Below are positions 26,802 to 35,627 of a stretch of 64,000 nt of DNA, piece by piece. The translations under genes were made by a program, and so were the position numbers. The DNA is from Pelolinea sp. GTDB lineage: Bacteria > Chloroflexota > Anaerolineae > Anaerolineales > Anaerolineaceae. Under the pieces are notes generated by a model that saw only the letters and a program-made list of their open reading frames with translations, made no database searches and was not told the origin of the DNA. Location: assembly GCA_012797975.1 (NCBI GenBank), contig JAAZOD010000032.1, positions 24,380 to 88,379 on the forward strand, written 5' to 3'. Within the stretch, counting starts at the first letter, position 1, and every line of letters starts with the position of its first letter.

Positions 26802-29147
26802 ATGAAAAATTCTGAATCTTCGTCGATTACCTTTTCCGTTGATTCACAGAATGGTACTTTCTCTGTAACACCCGCATCTTCCAGTTTCCCTGCTCTGCAG
26901 GGAGCCCAAATCGTTATGTCAGGCTGGTACAAGAATGAACCTTTTTCTCTGCCGCTAATCCTGGATAAAGATTCGGCGCAAAGAACTTTCGGCGGGCTCA
27001 ACTGGCTTCTCCACCGTGAACAGGTTGCTTTTCATCCAACCTTACCCATTGAAGGACTGGAAATACAGGTTATTTTTTCCATCCTTAAAGAGAAACCAGC
27101 CCTGCTTTGGAAGGTAAGAATTTCAAACCAGGGGAAACGTTCTCTGTTGATCGAACGCATCGATCTGATCCGTAAACCCTCTGGCAAAAGCGGATCCTGC
27201 TTGCAGTTCGATTACAGCCCTGATTCACTGGCGTTCTTTGTGAACGGCTGGCAATCATGGTCGTTTAGTGGAACTACATCACGGTCAAATCCTCCCCTGC
27301 GATCCCATCTTGGCATTTTCCAGAATCCAATGATCGTAGATGCCGGGTTGAAAAACAGGCGCTCTTTTGCCAGCATTTCCGATATGTTCGCGGTGCTGAG
27401 GAACAAAGAAACAGAAAGGGGCTGCTTGATCGGTTTTCTGTCGCAAAAAGAACAGTTTGGACATGTTGCTTTAACCCGATGGCAGGATGCCGATATTTGC
27501 ATGTGGGCAGATTGTGATGGAGTTCGCCTGGATGTCCATGCGGACTTGCAGACGGATTGGGCAATCTTTATGCTGGTGGAAGGTTCGGATAGTGAATGTG
27601 TGAACCTTTATTATGACTTGGCAGCACATGAGAATCAAGTCGCTTATCAATCCACTGTCTATAAAGGATGGTGCTCCTGGTATCAGTATTATCAGCACAT
27701 CGATGAACAAACGATACGTGATAATTTGCAGGTTTTGCAAACCCATCGAAAGGATTTTCCACTCAATCTGGTACAGATCGACGATGGATTTGAAAAAAAG
27801 GCAGGTGATTGGCTATTCTTTCGGGAAGGATTCCCTCAAGGAGTAAAACCGCTGGCACAGGAAATCAAGAAGGATGATTTTGTGCCGGGTTTGTGGCTGG
27901 CTCCTTTTATCGTTCAAAAATCTTCGATGATCTATGCAAAACATCCTGACTGGATTTTGCGCACAGAGAATGGTAAACCGGTGAATGCCGGCTTTGGCTG
28001 GAATTCGCTGACCACCGCCTTGGATATCACCCGCCCGGCCGCGTCGGATTACGTGCAGACCATCATTCATAAGGCGGTGGAAGAATGGCAATTTCCTTAT
28101 CTGAAATTGGATTTTCTTTATGCTGCTGCGTTGAAAGGTAAATATTTTGATCCCACCCAAACCCGCGCCCAGGTGCTGCGCAAAGGTCTGGAAAGAATTC
28201 GGCAAGCCGCCGGTCCTAAAACATATCTGGTGGGGTGCGGTCTGCCATTGGGATCAGGAATAGGCCTGGTTGATTCCATGCGCATTGGGCCGGATGTCAG
28301 CGGATCATGGCAGCCTAAAATTTTCAATATTGGATTCTTGCTGAAAAAAGAACCCAGTGTGCCCAGCGCTCGCAACAGCGTGCGCAATATACTAACCCGT
28401 GCTGCCATGCAGAAACGCTGGTGGATCAATGACCCCGATTGTGTTCTGGTGCGCGACCAATCCAACTTGAATCTGTCTGAAGTACAAACACTGGCAAGCG
28501 TGATTGCCTTGAGCGGCGGCGCCATGCTCTTCTCGGATGATCTTATCCATCTTTCCGATGAACGCCTGCAGCTGGCAGCCCGTTTGCTGCCCCCCTTGTC
28601 TGCCAGAATGGTCGTGCTGGATTGGCTGGAGAACCAGTACCCGCAACGGGTCAGGGTATCCATGCAGGGCGAGATAGGTCAGTGGGACCTGTTGGCTTAT
28701 ATCAACTGGGATGATAAGAAACGCAGTGTAACGCTTCCCTGCAGTTCTTTTGGACTCGCTGAAGGGAAATATTGGGTCAGTGATTTTTGGAATGAAAGGA
28801 TCATGCGCAGTGAGGGAGGGAATTCTTTGGGCTGCTTCACCATCCCGGCACACGGTTGTGTACTTTTAGCGGTTCGGTCTGCGCAAAATGAGGATCAATA
28901 CCTTGGCTCGAATCTGCATTTTTCGCAAGGGATGGAAGTGACAAAATGGTCTGTGCGGAAAAAAGAAACCGTCCTTACATTGGATGCCCATCGAAGAACA
29001 TGCGGAGATGTTTATCTGTTCATTCCCGCCGCCCCCAAAGCTGTTGAATCCTCCGAGGATATTGTGAACTTTGAAATGCTGTCGGATGGAATCTATCGGT
29101 TGCGGGTACAACTGGAAAAACCGCAAACTATCGCCATTAAACATTAA
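26802..29147 (+). CDS. GH36 family alpha-galactosidase
   Basis: 781 residues, no signal peptide, so cytoplasmic. A beta-rich N-terminal domain carries NGWQSWSFSGT. The catalytic barrel has KGWCSWYQYY, QIDDGFEKKAGDW, GLWLAPFIV, the nucleophile Asp in YLKLDFLYA and the acid/base Asp in MRIGPDVSGSW, followed by a beta-sandwich C-terminus. Family GH36 members split alpha-1,6-linked galactose from melibiose, raffinose or similar oligosaccharides, with retention of configuration. The genome therefore probably imports such sugars. Exact linkage preference is not readable. It follows the GT-C-like gene closely and ends at a strong bidirectional hairpin. Confidence 0.88.
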   Translation: MKNSESSSITFSVDSQNGTFSVTPASSSFPALQGAQIVMSGWYKNEPFSLPLILDKDSAQRTFGGLNWLLHREQVAFHPTLPIEGLEIQVIFSILKEKPALLWKVRISNQGKRSLLIERIDLIRKPSGKSGSCLQFDYSPDSLAFFVNGWQSWSFSGTTSRSNPPLRSHLGIFQNPMIVDAGLKNRRSFASISDMFAVLRNKETERGCLIGFLSQKEQFGHVALTRWQDADICMWADCDGVRLDVHADLQTDWAIFMLVEGSDSECVNLYYDLAAHENQVAYQSTVYKGWCSWYQYYQHIDEQTIRDNLQVLQTHRKDFPLNLVQIDDGFEKKAGDWLFFREGFPQGVKPLAQEIKKDDFVPGLWLAPFIVQKSSMIYAKHPDWILRTENGKPVNAGFGWNSLTTALDITRPAASDYVQTIIHKAVEEWQFPYLKLDFLYAAALKGKYFDPTQTRAQVLRKGLERIRQAAGPKTYLVGCGLPLGSGIGLVDSMRIGPDVSGSWQPKIFNIGFLLKKEPSVPSARNSVRNILTRAAMQKRWWINDPDCVLVRDQSNLNLSEVQTLASVIALSGGAMLFSDDLIHLSDERLQLAARLLPPLSARMVVLDWLENQYPQRVRVSMQGEIGQWDLLAYINWDDKKRSVTLPCSSFGLAEGKYWVSDFWNERIMRSEGGNSLGCFTIPAHGCVLLAVRSAQNEDQYLGSNLHFSQGMEVTKWSVRKKETVLTLDAHRRTCGDVYLFIPAAPKAVESSEDIVNFEMLSDGIYRLRVQLEKPQTIAIKH

Positions 29148-29188
29148 GAAAGAAGGGCAAGGAGATCTCCTCACCCTTCCCTTTCTTA
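29148..29188. terminator. Bidirectional terminator hairpin between convergent genes
   Basis: A/G-rich AGAAAGAAGGG pairs with CCCTTCCCTTTCTT, and GGAGATCTCC in the centre forms a second palindrome. It separates the alpha-galactosidase gene from the leftward DUF4349 gene and overlaps the last 3 nt of the latter. Confidence 0.65.
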
Positions 29189-30112
29189 CTTTTCTTTTAC
29201 TTTTTCAATCTTCTTTTTTTCAACCTGCCGCTTTTTGGACGCCTTGATGATGAAATAAATAGGCAAACCGATTACCACAGCGATAGGGGCGACGAAAATC
29301 ACGATCCAGATGAGCGCATTTGCAATGAATTTCAGGCCATCCACCAACGCCTGAGCAGCACGTTGCAAAGTGATGGAAGGTCTCCATCCACCAATGCTGA
29401 TGGGGGCGACCGCTTCTTTGGCTTCCAATGAGATGGTTACGGCAGACAGTTTTGCAGACTCATCGTAATATTTCAATTGACCCTGCAAAACCTCGATATC
29501 CTGACGGATGCTGGTCAATTGTTGAAAAACAGCCATTACATCTTCGGTATCGGTGGCTTTATCCATGATCTCCAGCAATTGCTCTTCTGCCTGCTGCAGA
29601 TTGCGCAGCCGTGATTGCAGATCGGTTACTTCGCTGGTCACGTCCTGCCCAGAAACGGATTCGCTGAGAATGTCGACATCGGCATCTTCGACCAATGCTT
29701 TGATCTCAGTCAAGGTTTCATCCAATGTTTCGGCAGGAACACGGATGGTAACATTCGCTGCGGGCAGTTCCTTGCCTGATGCAGAGGTCACTTTGTAAAT
29801 GTACGAATTAACGACGAACCCGCCTTTCTCATCTGCCATTTTGCTGATGGTATCCACTGCCGAGAGGGGATCGGCGACCACCAGGCTCAATTCAGCGTTT
29901 TTGATGACCACTCGCTCCACATCGACGGAAGGGACAGCTCCGGCATCATACGATACTTCCTCAAATGCTGGCGCTTCTGCTACCATCGCCATTTCGTCGG
30001 TTGCGTATCCTTTCTCCTCATATGCTGATTCGGAACTGGCTGCTTTGGCGCTGCAAGCAGCAAACAGGACCGAAATAAAGATGAAACAGATTAATAAGCG
30101 ATTTTTCTTCAT
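29186..30112 (-). CDS. DUF4349 family lipoprotein
   Basis: 308 residues. A lipoprotein signal ends in LFAAC (cysteine 20). The DUF4349 region spans about 65-265: VERVVIKNAELSLVV, then EKGGFVVNSYIYK, and a long coiled coil (about 155-225, LQSRLRNLQQAEEQLLEIMD). A single membrane helix at about 268-293 and a basic tail ending KKKIEKVKEK follow. The family is common in Firmicutes and Chloroflexota and its role is not known; the layout suggests an envelope protein held at both ends. GAGGAGGAAAA gives a very strong ribosome site. It is the last gene of the long leftward run that begins with metH, after a 62-bp gap. Confidence 0.8.
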   Translation of the reverse strand: MKKNRLLICFIFISVLFAACSAKAASSESAYEEKGYATDEMAMVAEAPAFEEVSYDAGAVPSVDVERVVIKNAELSLVVADPLSAVDTISKMADEKGGFVVNSYIYKVTSASGKELPAANVTIRVPAETLDETLTEIKALVEDADVDILSESVSGQDVTSEVTDLQSRLRNLQQAEEQLLEIMDKATDTEDVMAVFQQLTSIRQDIEVLQGQLKYYDESAKLSAVTISLEAKEAVAPISIGGWRPSITLQRAAQALVDGLKFIANALIWIVIFVAPIAVVIGLPIYFIIKASKKRQVEKKKIEKVKEK

Positions 30113-30174
30113 TTTTCCTCCTCGGAATTATTGGTTTGTGTGATTAACGAACAGTCGGGAGAAAATGTTCCCGT

Positions 30175-30897
30175 TCACCAACCTTCATGCAATCGCATGG
30201 CGTGTCTCCAGGGCAATCCGGCTTTTTTAATCCTGTCCTGGACGCTGGGAATATCGTACTCAACTCTGCGCAGTTCCCAGGTGAAGTTCTCATTATCAAA
30301 GATTGCAAAGGAAGCGCGTGGATCGTGGTCGCGTGGCTGTCCGACAGAGCCGGGATTCATAATTACCCTTCCTTGAATATTTTTTTTCTGGAAATCGAGA
30401 ACAAAATTGTTCTTGCTTTCCGTTTCATTTTCTACCCAGTAGGCGGGTACATGAGTGTGCCCAAGCATACAGATCTGAGTGTCGAAGAACTGGAACATGC
30501 GCAAAGCGGTCATGTAATCCATCACATAATCCCATACCGGGTTGCGCGGGCTTCCATGCACCAGGGTGACATTTTCCCTGACTGCGGTTTCAGGCAGTTT
30601 CAATAGAAATTCCTGTCCATCTGCATCAAGTTCTCTTTTTGTCCAGCTAATGGCCAAACTGGCTTCATTATTAAAAGTATGCTGGTCAACCTCGCCGATT
30701 ACTGCCGCATCGTGATTCCCCCGGATGCAAACCAGGTTGGGCAGCTTCCGTACCAATGCAATACATTCATTAGGATCAGGACCATAACCGACAATATCCC
30801 CCAGGCACCAAACGGCATCATAGGTTCCAGCAACCGAAAGCACTTTTTCTAATGCAGTTAAATTGGAATGGATATCAGAGAGAACAAGAATGTGCAT
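30175..30897 (-). CDS. Calcineurin-like metallophosphoesterase (YfcE/MJ0936-like)
   Basis: 240 residues from ATG 30897, preceded by AAGGAT. The family motifs are complete: SDIHSN, LGDIVGYGPDP, RGNHDAAV, LVHGSP and LGHTHVP. These bind two metal ions and hydrolyse phosphodiesters or phosphomonoesters in the cytoplasm. It follows coaBC by 16 bp, so it is likely cotranscribed. Nucleotides or phosphopantetheine intermediates are conceivable substrates given that position, but this is only inference. Confidence 0.88.
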   Translation of the reverse strand: MHILVLSDIHSNLTALEKVLSVAGTYDAVWCLGDIVGYGPDPNECIALVRKLPNLVCIRGNHDAAVIGEVDQHTFNNEASLAISWTKRELDADGQEFLLKLPETAVRENVTLVHGSPRNPVWDYVMDYMTALRMFQFFDTQICMLGHTHVPAYWVENETESKNNFVLDFQKKNIQGRVIMNPGSVGQPRDHDPRASFAIFDNENFTWELRRVEYDIPSVQDRIKKAGLPWRHAMRLHEGW

Positions 30898-30913
30898 GGT
30901 ATCATCCTTTTGC

Positions 30914-32131
30914 TTAACTTTGCATGAATTGAATAAGAATGTCAATGATCTTCTGTGCAACCGCTTCTTTATCTTGCAGAGGAAGGTCTTGCCTTTTTCC
31001 ATCCTTGAAGAGCAAAGTGACCGCATTGGTGTCTACTGCGAACCCCGCATCGTTCCGTGAAATATCATTCGCGACGATCAGGTTGAGGTTCTTCTGTTCC
31101 AGTTTTTTTCTGGCATTTTCCACCAGTTTCTCGCTTTCAGCGGCAAACCCGATCAGGACCAGATCGGGTTTATGGCTGCGTTTCCATTCTCCCAATTCCT
31201 TGAGAATATCGATGGTCGCTTCCAGCTCGATTTCAGACAGTTTCCCTTCCTTTTTGATTTTCTCCGCCTTTTTCGATGTGGGTCTGAAATCTGCAACAGC
31301 GGCTGCCATGATGACCGCATCTGTTTGCTTGATCTCTTTTAGCATGGCGGTATGCATTTCCTCGGCGGTTTGAATGGAGATCGTTTTTACACCCTCGGGA
31401 GGGGTCATCGATGTGGGTGCGCTGATGAGGGTGACATCAGCTCCTGCATCGAGGGCTGCCTGTGCTAACGCATACCCCTGTTTCCCGGAGGAATGGTTGG
31501 TTAAGACCCGTACCGGGTCAAGCGGTTCCTGGGTACCTCCAGCGGTGACGATCACCTTTTTTCCGGCCAAAGGGTTTTCGCGGCTGAGCAGAAACCGCAG
31601 AGAACCCAGAAGAACGCGCGCTTCCAGCATGCGCCCTTTTCCACTCAATCCTGAAGCCAAATGTCCTTCATCCGGTCCAAGAATGGTGATGTCATGTTTT
31701 TCCAGAATCTCCAGGTTCTCTTGGGTAAAGGCATTACTGTACATGCCTGTATCCATGGCCGGAGCAACCACCAAGGGACAGCGAATGGCCAGAGCGGTCA
31801 AGGTAAGCAGGTTATCGGCCTGACCATGTGCCAGTTTGGCAATGGTGCTGGCGGTTGCAGGGGCGATGAGCATAATATCCGCAGGAAGTGCTAGGTTGAT
31901 GTGTGCAATGTGGCTGGTGGTATCCCACAGATCAGCATCGGTAAATACTTTTTTCCCCGTGACCGAGCGAAATGTCAGGGGAGAAACCAGTTTTTCAGCC
32001 GCGGGGGTAAGGATGACATCCACATTGCTACCAGCTTTGGTGAGCTGTGAAGCCAATTCCACCGCTTTGTAGGCTGCAATGGAGCCGGTAACGCCCAGCA
32101 GAATGTTCTTATTTTTGATTGGATTTTCCAT
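30914..32131 (-). CDS. coaBC: Bifunctional phosphopantothenoylcysteine decarboxylase / phosphopantothenate-cysteine ligase
   Basis: 405 residues. The N-terminal flavoprotein half (CoaC) has VTGSIAAYKAVELA, the active-site His region SHIAHINL and PAMDTGMYSN. The C-terminal half (CoaB) starts at about 185 with VTAGGTQEPLDPVRVLTNHSSG and has AAVADFRP and a K-rich loop. It makes phosphopantetheine from phosphopantothenate and cysteine in CoA synthesis. CoaX, which makes the substrate, is encoded immediately upstream, and the coaX stop overlaps this start by 23 nt. Both halves look intact. Confidence 0.96.
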   Translation of the reverse strand: MENPIKNKNILLGVTGSIAAYKAVELASQLTKAGSNVDVILTPAAEKLVSPLTFRSVTGKKVFTDADLWDTTSHIAHINLALPADIMLIAPATASTIAKLAHGQADNLLTLTALAIRCPLVVAPAMDTGMYSNAFTQENLEILEKHDITILGPDEGHLASGLSGKGRMLEARVLLGSLRFLLSRENPLAGKKVIVTAGGTQEPLDPVRVLTNHSSGKQGYALAQAALDAGADVTLISAPTSMTPPEGVKTISIQTAEEMHTAMLKEIKQTDAVIMAAAVADFRPTSKKAEKIKKEGKLSEIELEATIDILKELGEWKRSHKPDLVLIGFAAESEKLVENARKKLEQKNLNLIVANDISRNDAGFAVDTNAVTLLFKDGKRQDLPLQDKEAVAQKIIDILIQFMQS

Positions 32132-32897
32132 TTGGATTATTCATCTCCCATATATGCTGCAATCCATTCAAGGTTAACCAGGGTTCGACAATATGAATGG
32201 CTTTGGTATGCGGGCTCAGTAAACTAACCAGGCCACCGGTTCCCACCACTTTCATGGTTTCTCCCAGTATCTTCCGATACCGTTCGATCATGCCTTCCGC
32301 CAGACTGGCATAACCGTAGATCAACCCGGCACGGATGGCATCGGTGGTATTTTTTCCAATGACGGAAGGAGGTGCTTCGAGTGAGACAGGCGGCAGCTTT
32401 GCCGTGCGCTGAGCAAGTGCATCGGCTGATACCTGGATACCCGGCAGGATCGAACCTCCCAGGTAATCGCCCGATTCGGTCAACGCGTTGAATGTTGTGG
32501 CAGTGCCGAAATCTATGATGCATGCGGGGCCGCCGTAGGTGCGTTGGACTTCCACTGCGTCGGCAATACGGTCGGCGCCGACCGCATTGGGATCTTCATA
32601 TTTGATGTGAATGTTGAGCTTCAGGTCACAGGTGACCACCAGCGGTTTTTTATCAAGGTAGATCTGACAAGCTTCTACGATCCGATCCGTCAAGGGAGGA
32701 ACGACAGAGGAAAGGCAGATCCCTTCGACAGCGCTGACCGGAATTTGTTTGTGATCGAGCAGATCGTGCAATTGAATGCCATATTCATCGGGCATGCGGG
32801 CATGGTCTGTGGCCAGGCGCCAATGTGAGATTAAAGATCGCCCCTCATACAAACCAATCGTCAGATTGGTATTTCCAAGGTCAATGATCAGCAGCAT
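32109..32897 (-). CDS. coaX: Type III pantothenate kinase
   Basis: 262 residues from ATG 32897, where MLLIIDLGNTNLTIGLY gives the family start; a longer frame begins at 32948 but lacks homology. The actin-like motifs are present: DLGNTN, GADRIADAV, IIDFGTATTFNA and GGSILPGIQVS. The type III enzyme is insensitive to CoA feedback and uses a monovalent cation. It sits 87 bp after the Hcy-methyltransferase/MTHFR fusion gene and overlaps coaBC, so CoA synthesis here may share the methionine-operon transcript. Confidence 0.95.
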   Translation of the reverse strand: MLLIIDLGNTNLTIGLYEGRSLISHWRLATDHARMPDEYGIQLHDLLDHKQIPVSAVEGICLSSVVPPLTDRIVEACQIYLDKKPLVVTCDLKLNIHIKYEDPNAVGADRIADAVEVQRTYGGPACIIDFGTATTFNALTESGDYLGGSILPGIQVSADALAQRTAKLPPVSLEAPPSVIGKNTTDAIRAGLIYGYASLAEGMIERYRKILGETMKVVGTGGLVSLLSPHTKAIHIVEPWLTLNGLQHIWEMNNPNGKSNQK

Positions 32898-32984
32898 AGG
32901 TTTCTCTTTCTCTATACTATATTCTAACGTAAGAAAAGAGCCATGCATGCCCGGTTCTTTCGTTCCGGAAAAGGGAAAATCCTT

Positions 32985-34850
32985 TTATTTTGATTGATCG
33001 ATGATCTCTGCCACGTAATCGAACCTGTTGAAGGGTGGAGTGATATAGATGCCCTGTGCCACCTCTCTGACCTCTTTGATCAACTCGATGGCAATACGAA
33101 TGCCTTCCTGCGGACCGATTCCCTGGTCTTCGGCGGTTTGCATGCGCTGATGGATATGTTCGGGGATGCTGATACCCGGGACTTCCTGATTCAGGAACGC
33201 GGAATGTCTTGCGCTGACCAGAGGCAAAATGCCGATGAGCAATGGGACTTTCAGCTCTTCACCAGTAGCTTGATATCCATGAAGAAAATTCGAAATGAGG
33301 GAAGCATCATAAATAGGTTGGGTGATGATGAAATCTGCTCCATTATGGATTTTTCTTCTCAAAATATCCATTTCCCGTTGTGGGTCAGGGGCTGCCAAAT
33401 TCAAGGCGCAACCCACAAAGAAGTTGGTTGGTTGGCCAATATCAGAACCAGATTGGTCGACTCCTTGATTGAAACGCTGTTTGATAAGTTTCACCAATCC
33501 GGAAGGAGCCAGGTCGAAATTATCCATTGCCTCCGGATAATCACCGATGGCGGTTGGATCACCCATGATCACGAACACATTACGAACCCCCAAAGCGTGT
33601 GCTGCCAGCAGGTCCCCCTGCACTCGCAGCAAGTTCCTGCCGCGGGTTGGAAAATGCAAAATGGTTTCCACACTCACTTTGTGCTGCAGCAAACTGCAAA
33701 CCGCCCACGGGCTCATGCGCATGCGCGCCATGGGACTATCGGCCACATTAATGGCATCCGCACCGGAATCTACCAGCATGCTGGCACCCGCGATGATTTT
33801 CTTGGTCGCCAATCCCCTAGGAGGTTGCATTTCCACGGAAAAGACGAATTTGCCATTGTTCAATTTTTGGGCAAATTTGGAAGGCTCGCTCGTCTCCGCT
33901 TCGCTGGATTCTTCCTCTACCATTTCGAGAGTGGTTCCACCGGTGATGGCTTCAGTCTCGTGTGAGTCGATCGCCTGGCGGATAGATTGAATGTGCGCTG
34001 GCGTGGTGCCGCAGCAACCGCCGATCACACGTGCCCCTGCCTGCCAGAATGCCAGCGCATATTCTCCGAAGTATTCTGCCGAGGCAGGGTAGAAAATGCG
34101 CCCGGAGATCTGTTCCGGCCAGCCGGCATTGGGTTTGACCCAAAATAATCCATCCGGGATCTCTCTTTTCATTTTCTTGAGGAGGCGTAGCAGTTGGTTA
34201 GGGCCACCGGAACAGTTGATACCGATCACATCTGCGCCGAATGAAAAAATCTTGGAGGCGACTTTTTGGGGATCATCACCCAAAAGGGTACGGTCATCAC
34301 GCGTAAAGGTCATGGATGCCACAATGGGGATGTCGGGATCAACTTCTTGGGCGGCAGAGATCGCCTCGCGGATTTCATATAGATCGGTGATGGTTTCGAT
34401 AACCAACAGATCACAGCCAGCACCCACCAATGCTTGAATTTGTTCCTTGAACGCTTCGCGCGCTTGTTCCACCTGAACACGACCGAAAGGAGCAAGGCGC
34501 ACCCCCAATGGTCCGATATCACCTGCGATGAGAACATTTTTATATGATGCGCGGACAATGCGCCGGGCAAGCTCGACGCCTGTTTGATTGATTTCATCGA
34601 TCAACTCTTCAAGTCCGCAGCGCTCCAATTTATAACGATTTGCGCCGAAGGTGTTGGTAAGGATAACCTCAGCGCCTGCCTTGATATATTCCTGATGAAT
34701 GGAACCAACCAGTGCAGGGTTGGTCAAGTTCAATTCATCAAAACAACTATCGAAATTCACACCGCGGTCATGCAGCAAAGTTCCCATGGCTCCATCGGCG
34801 ACCAGTGGTTTTCCTTCGTGCAATCTCTTTAAGAAAGTATCTCGTTTCAT
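32985..34850 (-). CDS. Fusion of homocysteine S-methyltransferase and methylenetetrahydrofolate reductase
   Basis: 621 residues. Residues 1-300 form a homocysteine methyltransferase domain, with zinc cysteines in INCSGG and VIGGCCGTTPAH. Residues about 325-621 are a MetF-type barrel (FSVEMQPPRG at its start, ADFIITQPIYD). It corresponds to YitJ-like proteins, which reduce methylene-THF to methyl-THF and may methylate homocysteine. It lies 3 bp after the MetH reactivation gene in the operon controlled by the SAM-I riboswitch, so it supplies methyl-THF to MetH. Having a second Hcy-binding module next to a complete MetH is redundant. Confidence 0.92.
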   Translation of the reverse strand: MKRDTFLKRLHEGKPLVADGAMGTLLHDRGVNFDSCFDELNLTNPALVGSIHQEYIKAGAEVILTNTFGANRYKLERCGLEELIDEINQTGVELARRIVRASYKNVLIAGDIGPLGVRLAPFGRVQVEQAREAFKEQIQALVGAGCDLLVIETITDLYEIREAISAAQEVDPDIPIVASMTFTRDDRTLLGDDPQKVASKIFSFGADVIGINCSGGPNQLLRLLKKMKREIPDGLFWVKPNAGWPEQISGRIFYPASAEYFGEYALAFWQAGARVIGGCCGTTPAHIQSIRQAIDSHETEAITGGTTLEMVEEESSEAETSEPSKFAQKLNNGKFVFSVEMQPPRGLATKKIIAGASMLVDSGADAINVADSPMARMRMSPWAVCSLLQHKVSVETILHFPTRGRNLLRVQGDLLAAHALGVRNVFVIMGDPTAIGDYPEAMDNFDLAPSGLVKLIKQRFNQGVDQSGSDIGQPTNFFVGCALNLAAPDPQREMDILRRKIHNGADFIITQPIYDASLISNFLHGYQATGEELKVPLLIGILPLVSARHSAFLNQEVPGISIPEHIHQRMQTAEDQGIGPQEGIRIAIELIKEVREVAQGIYITPPFNRFDYVAEIIDQSK

Positions 34851-34853
34851 TGG

Positions 34854-35627
34854 TTATTCCTTATCCGCATCAATTCGAAAATAACGTGCGGCTGGATGGT
34901 GAATCAACATGGCAGCGGTCGATTGTTCGGGAATCAATTGTCCGGCAGAAGTCAACTGCATGCCCAGCTTTTCACGGGCTGGGATGAGGTCGAACAAAAT
35001 GCGATGTTGGTTGAGATCGGGAATGGGTTCGTACCCCCAGGAGTAGCGGCGCCCTTCATTTGATTTGAGATGTAATTCATTTCGAATGAGAGCGTGAACA
35101 TATTCTGCGGCCGCTTCGGCAAATTGAACCGCCAGCCCGTGTGTAAAATACCCTTCGGCATAATTACCGCTGGCAAAGCAGGCATTGGCAGTTTCACTGG
35201 CCTTTCTTCCCATGGTTACCACCTGCAGGGAGAGGATGGACTTTGTTCCGCCAGAACGTGCAGGCAGGTAATCAGCCAAGCATAACTGTTCTTCCTGCGA
35301 CTGGCGGGGAAGAGAAAAGCGGGCAATGACTTTTTCAGAATGCAGCGGATCGTATAGCAAAATGGTATTTCCTTCCGAATTTGCCTGCCAGTGTCCAAAC
35401 CCTGCTGCCGGAGCAAGCCAGGCACTGGTTTGCAGTGCTTGGAGCATGCTTTCCAACCTCTGATCGTACTCTTTCTGGATCTTCTCCCATTTTTCACCAC
35501 GGGCTTTTTGTGCACCCCAAGAAATGCGGTAGAGCGCTTTGCGGTTGAGAAATGGCAACAGTGCACCGATTTCGATATGCTCGATGATCCTGGCTCCTAA
35601 AATGGGTTCCGAGAGAGTGTCGTTCAC
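34854..35627 (-). CDS. Free-standing MetH reactivation (SAM-binding) domain protein
   Basis: 257 residues from GTG 35627, which shares one base with the metH stop (TAGTG) and has AAGGGG upstream. It aligns with the C-terminal activation domain of MetH: a long helical start, YAEGYFTHGLAVQFAEAAAEYVH, then SWGYEPIPDLNQHRILFDLI and the end motif IHHPAARYF. In E. coli this domain is part of MetH and uses SAM and flavodoxin to remethylate oxidised cob(II)alamin. Here it is a separate chain, as known for Thermotoga. The SAM-contact GYPAC-type motif is changed to GYEPI. The direct stop-start overlap implies 1:1 synthesis with MetH. Confidence 0.88.
   Translation of the reverse strand: MNDTLSEPILGARIIEHIEIGALLPFLNRKALYRISWGAQKARGEKWEKIQKEYDQRLESMLQALQTSAWLAPAAGFGHWQANSEGNTILLYDPLHSEKVIARFSLPRQSQEEQLCLADYLPARSGGTKSILSLQVVTMGRKASETANACFASGNYAEGYFTHGLAVQFAEAAAEYVHALIRNELHLKSNEGRRYSWGYEPIPDLNQHRILFDLIPAREKLGMQLTSAGQLIPEQSTAAMLIHHPAARYFRIDADKE

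Noticed and set aside
32994..33965. Rightward open frame of 323 codons
   Set aside because: It is antisense to the Hcy-methyltransferase/MTHFR fusion and shows no family motif.
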